Positions 31,983-40,678 of a stretch of 64,000 nt of DNA are shown here, in pieces. The notes below the pieces were generated by a model. It was not told the origin of the DNA. It did not search any database and saw only the letters and a program-made list of their open reading frames with translations. Made by a program: the position numbers and the translations under genes. Source of the DNA: Bacilli bacterium. Lineage in GTDB: Bacteria; Bacillota_I; Bacilli_A; RF39; UBA660. Each line of letters begins with the position of its first letter. The stretch's first letter is position 1. Location: the NCBI GenBank assembly GCA_017416535.1, contig JAFQCG010000001.1, forward strand, positions 389,013 through 453,012, given 5' to 3'.

Positions 31983-33751
31983 TTTCAAAGGGGCAAAAAA
32001 TAAATGAACGTTATGAAATAATTCGTTCTATTGGTGAAGGTGGTATGGCTAATGTTTATTTAGGATATGATACTATTCTAGATAGAAATGTTGCCATAAA
32101 AATATTAAGAGGTGATTTGTCTAACGATGAAAAGTTTGTAAGACGTTTTCAACGTGAAGCATTATCTGCTTCATCACTTGCTCATCCTAATATTGTTGAA
32201 ATGTATGATGTAGGTGAGGATGATGGACTTTACTATATTGTAATGGAGTATGTTGATGGTAAGACATTAAAGCAAATGCTTAAGAAACGTGGTAATTTAA
32301 CATTATCAGAAGCAATTGATATTATGTTACAACTTACTGATGGTATGGCACATGCCCATGATTCATATATTGTGCATAGAGATTTAAAACCACAAAATGT
32401 AATGATTAAAGATGATGGACAAATTAAGATTACTGATTTTGGTATTGCGATGGCATTAAATTCAACACAACTTACACAAACAAATTCAGTAATGGGAAGT
32501 GTACATTATTTACCACCAGAACAAGCTAGTGGAAAAGGTTCGACTATTAAGAGTGATATTTATTCAATAGGTATTATTTTCTATGAATTATTAAGTGGAA
32601 GTTTACCATTTAGAGGAGATAATGCTGTTGAGATAGCTTTAAAACATATGAGAGATCCACTACCTAGTCTTAGAGATGAAAATCCAGCAATTCCTCAAAG
32701 CATTGAAAATATTATTATGAGAGCAACTGCTAAAAATCCTAAGAATAGATATGAGGATACAAGAACAATGCATGAGGATTTACTTACTGCATTAGATGAT
32801 GAAAGAATGGATGAAGAACCAATTAAGTTTAAATATCCAGAACATGAGGAAACTGCAAAGAAAAAGAAAACAAATGAAGATAAAGATGAACCAGAAATTG
32901 AAGAAGTAGAAGAAGAAATTGCTACTAAGATTGAAGATGAAGATGATAAGAAAAATAAAGTTCTTATAATTGTTTTAGCAGTAATTTTAGTTTTATTAAT
33001 TGCTGGTATGATAATTGTATTTGTTATGTTTGGTGGTACTAAGAAAGAAGATACAGTATCAGTACCTGATTGTGAAGGATTAAAGGTAAGCGCTTGTGAG
33101 AAAAAACTTATTAAAGCAGGATTTGAAGTTGAAGATAAAATTGAATTAGTTGAATCTGATAAGATTGAAAAAAATAGAGTTGTTAAAACTGATCCTGAAG
33201 CAGGTAGAAGTAAAAAAGTAGGAACAAAGATTACTATTTATAAGTCTTTAGGTGAAGAAGTTTATGAACTTGAAGATTATACAGGTAAAAATTATATTGA
33301 AATAGAAACTTTACTTGAAACTAAATATTCGTTAGAAGTTACAGTTGAGAAGAAAGAACCAACTGATAATACTAAGGATTATGATGATCAAGAAATTATT
33401 GGACAATCTTTAGCTGCTGGTTCAGAAGTAAAAGCAGGAGATAAATTAACTCTTTATATTCCTGATGTTACTGATGAATTTCCAGATATGAATGCTGAGG
33501 GATGGAGTTTAGCAGATGCTGAGGCATTCTGTACTAAGTATGGTTTAATTATTAAAGTTAGATATGTTGAAACTGATAAATATACTGAAGGTAAAATTAT
33601 TAGTCAATCACGTGCTGCAGGAAGTCCTGTTGCTAGAGGAACAACATTAACTGTAGATGTTGCTAAGAAACCAACAGAGAAACCACCAGTAGAAGAAACT
33701 CCAAGTGAAGGAACTGGTACTGAAGGTACGCCAACAGAAAGTACCGAATAG
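31979..33751 (+). CDS. prkC: PASTA-domain serine/threonine kinase
   Basis: A 590-residue membrane kinase. The kinase domain spans about residues 10-270: GEGGMANVYLG, AIKIL, HRDLKPQNVMI and DFGIAMAL, plus SVMGSVHYLPPEQA in the activation loop. An acidic/Lys-rich juxtamembrane stretch and one membrane helix (about 325-348) follow. Three PASTA repeats at about 355-565 bind wall fragments outside, and a Pro/Thr/Glu tail closes the protein. In Bacillus it senses muropeptides and triggers spore germination. GTG start, overlapping prpC. Confidence 0.95.
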   Translation: MISKGQKINERYEIIRSIGEGGMANVYLGYDTILDRNVAIKILRGDLSNDEKFVRRFQREALSASSLAHPNIVEMYDVGEDDGLYYIVMEYVDGKTLKQMLKKRGNLTLSEAIDIMLQLTDGMAHAHDSYIVHRDLKPQNVMIKDDGQIKITDFGIAMALNSTQLTQTNSVMGSVHYLPPEQASGKGSTIKSDIYSIGIIFYELLSGSLPFRGDNAVEIALKHMRDPLPSLRDENPAIPQSIENIIMRATAKNPKNRYEDTRTMHEDLLTALDDERMDEEPIKFKYPEHEETAKKKKTNEDKDEPEIEEVEEEIATKIEDEDDKKNKVLIIVLAVILVLLIAGMIIVFVMFGGTKKEDTVSVPDCEGLKVSACEKKLIKAGFEVEDKIELVESDKIEKNRVVKTDPEAGRSKKVGTKITIYKSLGEEVYELEDYTGKNYIEIETLLETKYSLEVTVEKKEPTDNTKDYDDQEIIGQSLAAGSEVKAGDKLTLYIPDVTDEFPDMNAEGWSLADAEAFCTKYGLIIKVRYVETDKYTEGKIISQSRAAGSPVARGTTLTVDVAKKPTEKPPVEETPSEGTGTEGTPTESTE

Positions 33752-33764
33752 TTTAGGGGGATAT

Positions 33765-34604
33765 ATGCAAGGACAAATAATAAAAATAGTTAGTGATTTA
33801 CATATAGTTAGTTGTAATGGTGAAACTTATCCTTGTAAATGTCGTGGTATATTTAGAAAAGAACATATTACTCCATTAGTGGGGGATTATGTTCTTTTCA
33901 GTAAAGAGAAAAATTTAATTGAAAGTATTGTGCCACGTAAGAATGAGTTTCAAAGACCAAAAGTTAGTAATATAGATCAAGCTTTTTTAATTACAAGTTT
34001 GGTTCATCCTGACTTTTCATTAAATTTATTAGATAAGTTAATAGTGTTGATGGAAATAAATAAAGTAGAACCAATTATTTGTATTACTAAAGAAGATATT
34101 ACTGATGAAGAAGAAAAGATGCGTGTATATAGTATTTTAGAATATTATAAAAATATTGGTTATAAAGTAGTATCTAATCAGGATTTGGAAGAAATAGAAA
34201 ATTTATTACATAATAAAACAAGTGTATTTACTGGGCAAACTGGTGCTGGTAAAAGTACACTACTTAATAAATTAAATCCAGATTGGGATTTAGAAACCGG
34301 TGAAGTTTCTTTAGCTCTTGGTAGAGGAAGACATACTACTAGAGTAGTAGAATTATTTGAACTTTTTGATGGAAAAGTTATGGATACTCCTGGTTTTTCA
34401 GCACTTGATTTTAAAGGTGTTTCTAAAGAATTAATTAGAGATAGTTTTGTTGAATTTAGAGATTTTCCTTGTCCTTTTAAGGATTGTAATCATACAAAAG
34501 AAGGGGAATGTGCTATTAAACAAGCTGTTTTAGATGGAAAAATTATGAAAAGTAGATATGAAAATTATTTAAGTTTTATAGGGGAGGGTAATTATGAAAG
34601 TTAG
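33765..34604 (+). CDS. rsgA: ribosome biogenesis GTPase RsgA
   Basis: A 279-residue circularly permuted GTPase. An N-terminal OB-fold is followed by G4 (ITKED), G1 (GQTGAGKSTLLN) and G3 (MDTPGF) in permuted order, then a zinc finger with CPFKDCNHTKEGEC. It helps mature the 30S subunit. AGGGGG supports ATG 33765 (MQGQIIKIV); a longer in-frame reading from 33705 would overlap prkC and is not needed. Its end overlaps rpe by 11 bases. Confidence 0.95.
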   Translation: MQGQIIKIVSDLHIVSCNGETYPCKCRGIFRKEHITPLVGDYVLFSKEKNLIESIVPRKNEFQRPKVSNIDQAFLITSLVHPDFSLNLLDKLIVLMEINKVEPIICITKEDITDEEEKMRVYSILEYYKNIGYKVVSNQDLEEIENLLHNKTSVFTGQTGAGKSTLLNKLNPDWDLETGEVSLALGRGRHTTRVVELFELFDGKVMDTPGFSALDFKGVSKELIRDSFVEFRDFPCPFKDCNHTKEGECAIKQAVLDGKIMKSRYENYLSFIGEGNYES

Positions 34605-35220
34605 TGCATCATTTTTAAGTAGTAAGAATCCAGCTGTAGATTTAACTAAATTAAATGATACTGATGTTGATTATATTCATGTCGATATAATGGATGGAAA
34701 GTTTGTTCCTAATAAGACTATGCCATTTAGTGAAATGAAGAATATTTATAAATATACTTCTAAAAGATTAGATGTTCATTTAATGGTTGAAAATCCTAAG
34801 GAATATATTCCATTATATGCAGAACTTAATACTGAATATATTACTATTCATGTAGAACTTGAAGAAGATATTATGGAATGTTTAGAACTTATAAAAAGTT
34901 ATTCAATAAAAGCTGGTTTATCTATTAAACCTAATACAAAGGTATCAGAACTTATTCCTTATTTACCATATATTGATATGGTTTTAGTAATGAGTGTTGA
35001 ACCTGGTGCGGGTGGACAAGCATTTATTGAAGAAAGCGAAGAAAGAATAAAAGAAGTAAGAGCGTTGCTAAATTCATATAATATACCGGCAGTTATTAAT
35101 GTTGATGGTGGTATTAATGGAGATACAGTTAAACGTTGTAGTGAATGTGATATCGTAACAGCAGGAAGTTATATAGTTAATAGTGATAATTTTCAAGATA
35201 AAATATCTAGTTTGAGATAG
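34594..35220 (+). CDS. rpe: ribulose-phosphate 3-epimerase
   Basis: A 208-residue TIM-barrel enzyme. It shows VSASFLSS, VDYIHVDIMDGKFVPN (metal His, Asp), LDVHLMVENP, MSVEPGAGGQAFIEES and VDGGINGDTVKRCSECDI. It interconverts ribulose-5-P and xylulose-5-P in the pentose phosphate pathway. GGGGAGGG precedes the ATG within the rsgA end. It closes the cluster; thiN, which follows in Bacillus, is not here. Confidence 0.95.
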   Translation: MKVSASFLSSKNPAVDLTKLNDTDVDYIHVDIMDGKFVPNKTMPFSEMKNIYKYTSKRLDVHLMVENPKEYIPLYAELNTEYITIHVELEEDIMECLELIKSYSIKAGLSIKPNTKVSELIPYLPYIDMVLVMSVEPGAGGQAFIEESEERIKEVRALLNSYNIPAVINVDGGINGDTVKRCSECDIVTAGSYIVNSDNFQDKISSLR

Positions 35221-35227
35221 ATTGTTA

Positions 35228-35236
35228 TGTTATAAT
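35228..35236 (+). promoter_or_regulatory. extended -10 promoter element (TGTTATAAT)
   Basis: Exact TGnTATAAT 25 bases before the GTG start at 35262. Confidence 0.65.
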
Positions 35237-35261
35237 ACTATGTAGAATAGGAGTTGATAGT

Positions 35262-36215
35262 GTGAATAATAATATAGAAGAAACTTTAGAACAACCAACA
35301 GTAAGTAATGATACTCCAGTTCTTACTCCGGTTGTAGATAATGATGCAGAAGTTTTATCTATGAGTGAGCCAGTTGTGCAAGAAACTCCAAAAGTGGAAG
35401 AAGCACCTGCGACTGCAGAAGCAATTGTTCAAACAATGGAGGCAGCTGCATCACAGGCAGCGCAAACTTATGAGCAAAAGTCTGCACCAGTTGCACCACA
35501 ACAAGATAGGGTTCAATTAATTGATACAAAACCTAAACTTCATGCTGTTCAATTAAATGGAGTAACAATGTCTACTGAAAAAAATGAAAGTCAACCAGTA
35601 AGTGAAAATACAGAAGTTTTAGAGGTAGTAGAAGATACAACTAATAATGTGCAACCAGAACAAAGTTCAGGAAAAAAAGGTAGTACAATAGGGTTATTTA
35701 TACTATTTGGTGGTTTACTTGCGTTAATTATTTTCTTACCAGATATTCAAGCTTATATTACTAATCAAAGATATTTAAAATCACAAGAAGTAAAAGAAAA
35801 GATTACTACTGGTACTTTAGAGTGTACTATGGAAGATAGTTCAGAAACTTTGGATTACGATTATACATTTAATTTTGGTTTTTCTGATAATAAATTAACT
35901 AGATTAAAAAGTATTACTGAAATTCGTGGAGATGTTAGTTTAGATGAAGCAGAACTAAGTAAGCTAAAAGGAGAATGTGATTTATTAGAATCTGTTACAT
36001 CAGGATTAAATGGTGTTAGTGTTTCTTGTAAATTAGAAAATGGATTACTTACAAAAAGTCAAACATTTAATTTTGCTTCAATTGTTGTAGATGATGCAAT
36101 TACTGCTTATGTAGAAGCAGGAGGTTCATATCCATTTTATCGTAATGGAGATAATGTTGATGAAGTTGAAAGAGATCTGATAAGTTCTGGATATACTTGT
36201 GAAAGAACTAAATAA
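35262..36215 (+). CDS. membrane-anchored protein with low-complexity cytoplasmic region, unknown
   Basis: A 317-residue protein. Residues 1 to about 140 are Glu/Pro/Ala/Gln-rich low complexity in the cytoplasm. A membrane helix spans about 146-165. The outer domain at about 175-317 has four Cys (ECTME, GECDLL, VSCKL and YTCERT) that could form two disulfides, and alternating beta strands. It resembles small YehR/DUF1307-type lipoprotein folds only loosely. The GTG start follows AGGAGTTG. Single gene with its own promoter; function unknown. Confidence 0.6.
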   Translation: MNNNIEETLEQPTVSNDTPVLTPVVDNDAEVLSMSEPVVQETPKVEEAPATAEAIVQTMEAAASQAAQTYEQKSAPVAPQQDRVQLIDTKPKLHAVQLNGVTMSTEKNESQPVSENTEVLEVVEDTTNNVQPEQSSGKKGSTIGLFILFGGLLALIIFLPDIQAYITNQRYLKSQEVKEKITTGTLECTMEDSSETLDYDYTFNFGFSDNKLTRLKSITEIRGDVSLDEAELSKLKGECDLLESVTSGLNGVSVSCKLENGLLTKSQTFNFASIVVDDAITAYVEAGGSYPFYRNGDNVDEVERDLISSGYTCERTK

Positions 36216-36313
36216 TTTACATAATTTTACTTGGTAAAAAATGTTAATTTACACACATTAGTTGTAAACTCTTTGTAAATATGATAAATTCATATAAACA
36301 AGGAGTTTTTATT

Positions 36314-36994
36314 ATGAAAAATAAAATGTGTTGTATTTTAGTTACATTGATAGCTTTTTGTGCTTTATACATTAGATTTTCTAATGAAATAATTAAATAT
36401 AATAATTATTTTGAAATAAGCAATGAAGTTAGATATGTAGATAGTGATATATTAGAAGAAGATTATGAAGACATTATTAAAGCTAAAGAAGCTGCGATAG
36501 AAGAAGAAAAGAAAAAAGAAGAAGCAAAGAAAAAAGAGGAAATAAAAAAGCAAGAAGTAAAGAAGCAACAAGCAATTGAAAAGGTTCAAGAAAAGCCTAA
36601 ACAAGAAGAAAAGAAAGAAGAAATCAAAGAAGAAAAACCAGTTATTTCTACAACAAAAAATGAAGTGATTACTGGTAAGATGAGTGGTTATGGTCCAGAT
36701 TGTGTTGGATGTAGTGGTTATGTTGCTTATGGTAAGTATGTAGGAAATGGAAATATTTATTATAATGACAAAGAATATGGAAAGGTTAGAATTGTTGCTG
36801 GTGATAAGAAATATAAGTTTGGAACAATTGTAAAAATAAACGATTCTATGTTAGCAATAGTTCTTGATAGAGGGGGATCTATTGGGATAGGTAAGAAGTT
36901 CCTATTTGATTTATTATATGAAAGTGAAAAAGAAGCTTATAAATATGGTGTGTCATATAATACTAAGTTTGAGATATTAAGAAATGGTTTTTAA
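36314..36994 (+). CDS. 3D-domain (DPBB) wall-associated protein with coiled coil
   Basis: A 226-residue protein with an N-terminal membrane helix, a Lys/Glu coiled coil at about residues 45-115 and a C-terminal double-psi beta-barrel 3D domain. The domain shows KMSGYGPDCVGCSG, VRIVAGD, FGTIVKIND and the diagnostic VLDRGGSIGIGKKFLFDLL (DRG with Asp). Such domains are wall lytic or resuscitation-type proteins like YuiC. AAGGAG supports ATG 36314; a longer reading from 36281 is unsupported. The stop lies inside the terminator. Confidence 0.8.
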   Translation: MKNKMCCILVTLIAFCALYIRFSNEIIKYNNYFEISNEVRYVDSDILEEDYEDIIKAKEAAIEEEKKKEEAKKKEEIKKQEVKKQQAIEKVQEKPKQEEKKEEIKEEKPVISTTKNEVITGKMSGYGPDCVGCSGYVAYGKYVGNGNIYYNDKEYGKVRIVAGDKKYKFGTIVKINDSMLAIVLDRGGSIGIGKKFLFDLLYESEKEAYKYGVSYNTKFEILRNGF

Positions 36995-37012
36995 AAAACA
37001 CATTTCTTTTTT
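36979..37012 (+). terminator. terminator after the 3D-domain gene
   Basis: AAGAAATG / CATTTCTT outer stem and GTTTTT/AAAAAC inner stem, then T-rich. It overlaps the stop codon. Confidence 0.8.
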
Positions 37013-37022
37013 ATTATTGTTA

Positions 37023-37031
37023 TGTTATAAT
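37023..37031 (+). promoter_or_regulatory. extended -10 promoter element (TGTTATAAT)
   Basis: Exact TGnTATAAT 32 bases before the start at 37064. Confidence 0.65.
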
Positions 37032-37063
37032 TTTACTAGAATAGGAAAATAGGAGTTGGACTT

Positions 37064-37573
37064 ATGGGTTTATTTAATAAGATATTTGGAATTTTTAAAC
37101 AAAAAGAAGTTGTTAATGAGGAGACTGTTACTGAAAAGGTAATTAGTAATAATGAGGAAAATCCAATTGTTGTTAGTGATACTACTAATACTCCTGTAAT
37201 GGTTAGAGCAGATGATTTTCAAGATAGTTCTGTTACTCCTGAAGAGTATAAAGTTGCGGATGATGATGAGATAATAGAAGAAGCAAAAGTTGAAGAAACA
37301 GTTGATCATGGTATTGATGTTTCTGAAGGCGATGATATGACTCCAATTATTATGGATGTTGAAGAAACTACAGAAGTAGTAGAGGAAGTAATTGAACCAG
37401 CTGAAGAAATTGTGGAAGAAACATTAGAGGTAGTTGATGATGTTCCAGAATTAATTGAAAATGTAGAAGACAATACTGAAGTTATAGAAGAAGTCGAATC
37501 TATTGAAACGGATGAAGAAGTAGAAGTTATAGGTAGTGAAGAAACATTAGAAGAAGAAATAGAAGTTTTATAA
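37064..37573 (+). CDS. acidic Glu/Val-rich protein, unknown
   Basis: A 169-residue protein. The start MGLFNKIFGIFKQKE is an amphipathic helix like the N termini of FtsY and similar membrane-touching proteins. The rest is dominated by Glu and Val, with repeated EEV/VEE patterns and no clear fold. It may be an intrinsically disordered peripheral membrane protein. No family is recognised. AGGAGTTGG precedes the ATG. Monocistronic, between an extended -10 promoter and a palindromic terminator. The minus strand has a shadow ORF that I do not accept. Confidence 0.55.
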   Translation: MGLFNKIFGIFKQKEVVNEETVTEKVISNNEENPIVVSDTTNTPVMVRADDFQDSSVTPEEYKVADDDEIIEEAKVEETVDHGIDVSEGDDMTPIIMDVEETTEVVEEVIEPAEEIVEETLEVVDDVPELIENVEDNTEVIEEVESIETDEEVEVIGSEETLEEEIEVL

Positions 37574-37588
37574 AATAAATGTAAAGAG

Positions 37589-37612
37589 AACTAAGAATTC
37601 TTAGTTTTTTTT
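37589..37612 (+). terminator. terminator before tex
   Basis: Perfect palindrome AACTAAGAATTCTTAGTT followed by a T-run. Confidence 0.82.
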
Positions 37613-37663
37613 ATTTGATGTGATAAAATATTAATTGAGTATAATCAGAAAGAGGTAAACATA

Positions 37664-39817
37664 ATGAATGAAATGATTATTAAAGAAATTGCAAAGGATT
37701 TAAATATTACTGAGAAACAAGTTAATGTTGTTTTAGAATTGCTTGGAGAAGGTAATACAGTTCCTTTTATTGCAAGATATAGAAAAGAAGCAACTGGTGC
37801 TTTAGATGAAGAAATGATTCGAAAAATTAATGAGGTTTATGAATATCAAGTTAATTTATTGAAACGTAAAGAAGATGTAATTAGATTGATCGATGAAAAG
37901 GGTATGTTAACTGATGAACTTAGAGATTCTATTCTTTCTTGTAGTAAATTAGTTGAGGTTGAAGATTTATATAGACCTTATAAAGAGAAGAAGAAAACTA
38001 AAGCTACTGAAGCTATTGCTTTAGGACTTGAACCTTTAGCTAAGATGATGATGAGTTTTCCAACCACAGGTAGTTTAGAAGATATGGCTAAGAAATTTGT
38101 TAAGGATGATTTACCAGTAGAAAAGTGTATTGAAGGTGCTAAATACATTATTGCTGAGTGGATTAGTGATAATGCAGCTTATCGTAAGGCAATTAGAAGT
38201 TATTTTTATAAGAATGGTATTATTTCATCTAGTTTAAAGAAAAATGCTGTTGATGAAAATAAAGTATATGAAATGTATTACGATTATAATGAACCAGTAA
38301 AATATATTAAGCCACATAGAGTGTTAGCTTTAAATCGTGGAGAAAACGAAAAGGTTCTTAATGTAAGTATTGATGTTGATAAGGAAGGAGTTATTTCTTT
38401 CTTAGAGAAGAAGCTAATTAAGAATGATAAGAGCTTTGTAGTTAATTCTGTTAAAGAAGCAATTCTTGATGCTTATAAGAGATTAATTGAACCATCTATT
38501 GAAAGAGAAATTAGAAGTGATTTAACTGAAGTTGGAGAAGAAGCTGCGATTGAGAACTTTGGTAAAAATTTAGAGGCTTTACTTTTAACTCCTCCAATGA
38601 AAGAACAAGTTGTGCTTGCTTTTGATCCTGGTTTTGTTAATGGATGTAAATTGGCTGTTGTTGATAAGAATGGTAAATATTTAGATTCTACCGTTATTAA
38701 GCCTTTCTTAAATGGAGATACTGAAAATAGAATAAAACTTAGTAAAGAAGTTGTTGTTCAACTTATTAAGAGACATAATGTAGATATTATTGCGATTGGT
38801 AATGGAACTGCATCACGTGAATCTGAAAAGTTTTGTAGTGAGATGATTAAAGAATATAATCTTTCTTGTAAATATGTAATTGTATCAGAAGCAGGGGCAT
38901 CAATTTATAGTGCTTCTCCTGTTGCGATTGAAGAGTTTCCAGATTTAGCTGTTGAAAAGAGAAGTGCAGTTAGTATTGGTAGACGACTTCAAGATCCTTT
39001 GGCAGAGCTTGTTAAAATACCACCGGAAGGGATTGGTGTTGGTTTATATCAACATGATGTTAGTCAAAAGAAACTTTCTAGTTCTTTAGATTTTGTTGTT
39101 GAAAAATGTGTTAATAGTGTAGGCGTTAATATTAATACAGCATCTAGTTCATTATTAAAATATGTTTCTGGTATTACAAAGAAAGCAATTGAAAAGATTA
39201 TTCAATATCGTGAAGAAAAAGGAAAAATCAATTCGCGTGAAGAAATTATTAAGAAAAAATTACTTACTGATAAAGCTTATGAACAAGCAATTGGATTCTT
39301 AAGAGTTGTTGGTGGAGATAATGTGTTGGATGCAACTGCAATCCATCCAGAAAGTTATGATGTTGCTTTAAAATTGTTGTCTGAACTTGGTATGGATAAA
39401 AATAGTATTGGTACTAAAGAATTAATTGAAAAATTAGATAATATTAATTTGGAAGAATATAAAGAAAAACTAGGTACTGATATTTATACTTTAGAAGATG
39501 TAGTGGCATCATTAAAGAAACCTAACTTAGATCCAAGAGATGAAATGCCACAACCTATTCTAAAAAGTGATATTTTAGATATTAAAGATTTAAGTGTAGG
39601 AATGAAATTACAAGGTACTGTTAGAAACGTTGTGGATTTTGGTTTATTTATTGATATTGGTCTTCATAATGATGGTCTTGCTCATATATCAAAATTAAGC
39701 AAACAATTTATTAAACATCCATCTGATTTATTTAGTGTAGGTGATATAGTAGATTGTTATGTTGACGAAATACAATTAGAAAAAGAAAAAGTAAATTTAA
39801 GCTTACTTGAAAGATAA
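37664..39817 (+). CDS. tex: Tex-family S1 RNA-binding protein
   Basis: A 717-residue protein of full length. Its layout follows Tex: N-terminal helical HTH region (VPFIARYRKEATGALDEE), a YqgF/RNase-H-like domain (AFDPGFVNGCKLAVVDKNG), helix-hairpin-helix motifs (SSLLKYVSGITKKAIEKII) and a C-terminal S1 domain at about residues 645-715 (GMKLQGTVRNVVDFGLFIDI). It binds nucleic acid and is thought to affect transcription; its exact role is unclear. AAGAGGTAAA precedes the ATG. Single gene. Confidence 0.95.
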   Translation: MNEMIIKEIAKDLNITEKQVNVVLELLGEGNTVPFIARYRKEATGALDEEMIRKINEVYEYQVNLLKRKEDVIRLIDEKGMLTDELRDSILSCSKLVEVEDLYRPYKEKKKTKATEAIALGLEPLAKMMMSFPTTGSLEDMAKKFVKDDLPVEKCIEGAKYIIAEWISDNAAYRKAIRSYFYKNGIISSSLKKNAVDENKVYEMYYDYNEPVKYIKPHRVLALNRGENEKVLNVSIDVDKEGVISFLEKKLIKNDKSFVVNSVKEAILDAYKRLIEPSIEREIRSDLTEVGEEAAIENFGKNLEALLLTPPMKEQVVLAFDPGFVNGCKLAVVDKNGKYLDSTVIKPFLNGDTENRIKLSKEVVVQLIKRHNVDIIAIGNGTASRESEKFCSEMIKEYNLSCKYVIVSEAGASIYSASPVAIEEFPDLAVEKRSAVSIGRRLQDPLAELVKIPPEGIGVGLYQHDVSQKKLSSSLDFVVEKCVNSVGVNINTASSSLLKYVSGITKKAIEKIIQYREEKGKINSREEIIKKKLLTDKAYEQAIGFLRVVGGDNVLDATAIHPESYDVALKLLSELGMDKNSIGTKELIEKLDNINLEEYKEKLGTDIYTLEDVVASLKKPNLDPRDEMPQPILKSDILDIKDLSVGMKLQGTVRNVVDFGLFIDIGLHNDGLAHISKLSKQFIKHPSDLFSVGDIVDCYVDEIQLEKEKVNLSLLER

Positions 39818-39822
39818 TAAAG

Positions 39823-39849
39823 AAAACTACTTAAAAAGTAGTTTTTTTA
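39823..39849 (+). terminator. terminator after tex
   Basis: AAAACTACTT / AAGTAGTTTT stem with an AAA loop and seven T. Confidence 0.87.
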
Positions 39850-39933
39850 TGAAAAAATTTTTCTTTTTTTCGAATAATATAATTGAAGACTTAATGGTTG
39901 AGTACTACCTCTCTTATGAAAGAAGGTGATAAT

Positions 39934-40023
39934 ATGAAAAGAAAAGATTTATTAATATCATTTCAATTGATTATTATCATACTTCTGATAGTATCTAATA
40001 TGATATTAGTCATAAAAAAATAG
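39934..40023 (+). CDS. type I toxin-like hydrophobic peptide, copy 1
   Basis: A 29-residue peptide that starts MKRKDLLISF, has a single membrane helix and ends in Lys-Lys. It sits behind AGAAGGTGAT. It resembles the putative holin-like/TxpA-type toxins of Firmicutes (short basic start, DLLISF, one helix, Lys end). Its mRNA 5' arm (39885-39911) is an inverted repeat of 40056-40091, so it could fold back and hide the ribosome site. An antisense RNA gene overlaps its 3' end. Toxicity is inferred, not shown. Confidence 0.72.
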   Translation: MKRKDLLISFQLIIIILLIVSNMILVIKK

Positions 40024-40096
40024 TACTTAATCTAGTGGATTAAGTACTCACCCATGAGGAAGTACTCAATTCTACGACAAATTAAGTCTTCCGTTA
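40014..40096 (-). ncRNA. predicted antisense RNA (antitoxin), unit 1
   Basis: On the minus strand an extended -10 TGTTAAAAT (40102-40110) leads to a start near 40096. Hairpin AGTACTTAATC / GATTAAGTACT at 40022-40048, followed by seven T, ends the RNA near 40014. About 83 nt, complementary to the toxin mRNA 3' end. Ends are estimates. Confidence 0.6.
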
Positions 40097-40222
40097 ATTT
40101 AATTTTAACATAAATAAATAATAATATTAATAGTTTTTAGAAAAAACTTAAATTTTTTTCGAATAATATATTTGAAGACTTAATGGTTGAGTACTACCTC
40201 TCTTATGAAAGGAGGTGATAAT

Positions 40223-40312
40223 ATGAAAAGAAAAGATTTATTAATATCATTTCAATTGATTATTATCATACTTCTGATAGTATCTAATATGATATTAGTC
40301 ATAAAAAAATAG
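40223..40312 (+). CDS. type I toxin-like hydrophobic peptide, copy 2
   Basis: The 29-residue peptide is identical in sequence to copy 1 (start MKRKDLLISF, one membrane helix, Lys-Lys end). The ribosome site is GGAGGTGAT, one base better than copy 1 (GAAGGTGAT). The 5' arm at 40174-40200 pairs with 40348-40383. Identity with copy 1 at both peptide and flank level indicates recent duplication. Toxin function is inferred from size, hydrophobicity and the overlapping antisense RNA signals. Confidence 0.72.
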   Translation: MKRKDLLISFQLIIIILLIVSNMILVIKK

Positions 40313-40388
40313 TACTTAATCTAGTGGATTAAGTACTTACCAAACATGAGGAAGTACTCAATCTTACGACAAATTAAGTCTTCCGTTA
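40303..40388 (-). ncRNA. predicted antisense RNA (antitoxin), unit 2
   Basis: Same signals as unit 1: minus-strand TGTTAAAAT at 40394-40402, start near 40388, and hairpin plus T-run ending near 40303. Ends are estimates. Confidence 0.6.
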
Positions 40389-40519
40389 ATTTAATTTTAA
40401 CATAAATAAATAATAATATTAATAGTTTTTAGAAAAAACTTAAATTTTTTTCGAATAATATATTTGAAGACTTAATGATTGAGTACGCCTCTAATTCTAA
40501 TTGAAGGAGGTGATGCGTA

Positions 40520-40609
40520 ATGAAGAAAAAAGATTTATTAATCTCTTTTCAAACTATTATCATCTTTGTGTTAGTTATATCAGTTTTGATATTAAGCATA
40601 AAAAAATAG
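40520..40609 (+). CDS. type I toxin-like hydrophobic peptide, copy 3 (diverged)
   Basis: A 29-residue peptide MKKKDLLISFQTIIIFVLVI with the same length, DLLISFQ core and IKK end as copies 1 and 2, but about ten substitutions. This is the pattern of purifying selection on a real protein. It has AAGGAGGTGAT upstream. The 5' arm (40466-40491) and 3' arm (40644-40673) have diverged together with the loop sequence, so cross-talk with the other units may be lost. An out-of-frame ATG at 40513 precedes it. Confidence 0.7.
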   Translation: MKKKDLLISFQTIIIFVLVISVLILSIKK

Positions 40610-40678
40610 TACTCAATCCACCACGATAAAGTACTAATCTTTGTGAGGAATACTTAATCTGTGTTAAGTCTTCCATTA
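40600..40678 (-). ncRNA. predicted antisense RNA (antitoxin), unit 3
   Basis: Minus-strand TGTTAAAAT at 40684-40692, start near 40678, then a weaker AGTACT...AGTACT hairpin and seven T ending near 40600. Ends are estimates. Confidence 0.52.

Noticed and set aside
37070-37309. 79-codon minus-strand ORF opposite the Glu/Val-rich gene
   Set aside because: Its Phe/Asn/Ile-rich content is what antisense of Glu/Val-rich codons gives; the plus-strand gene has promoter, ribosome site and terminator.
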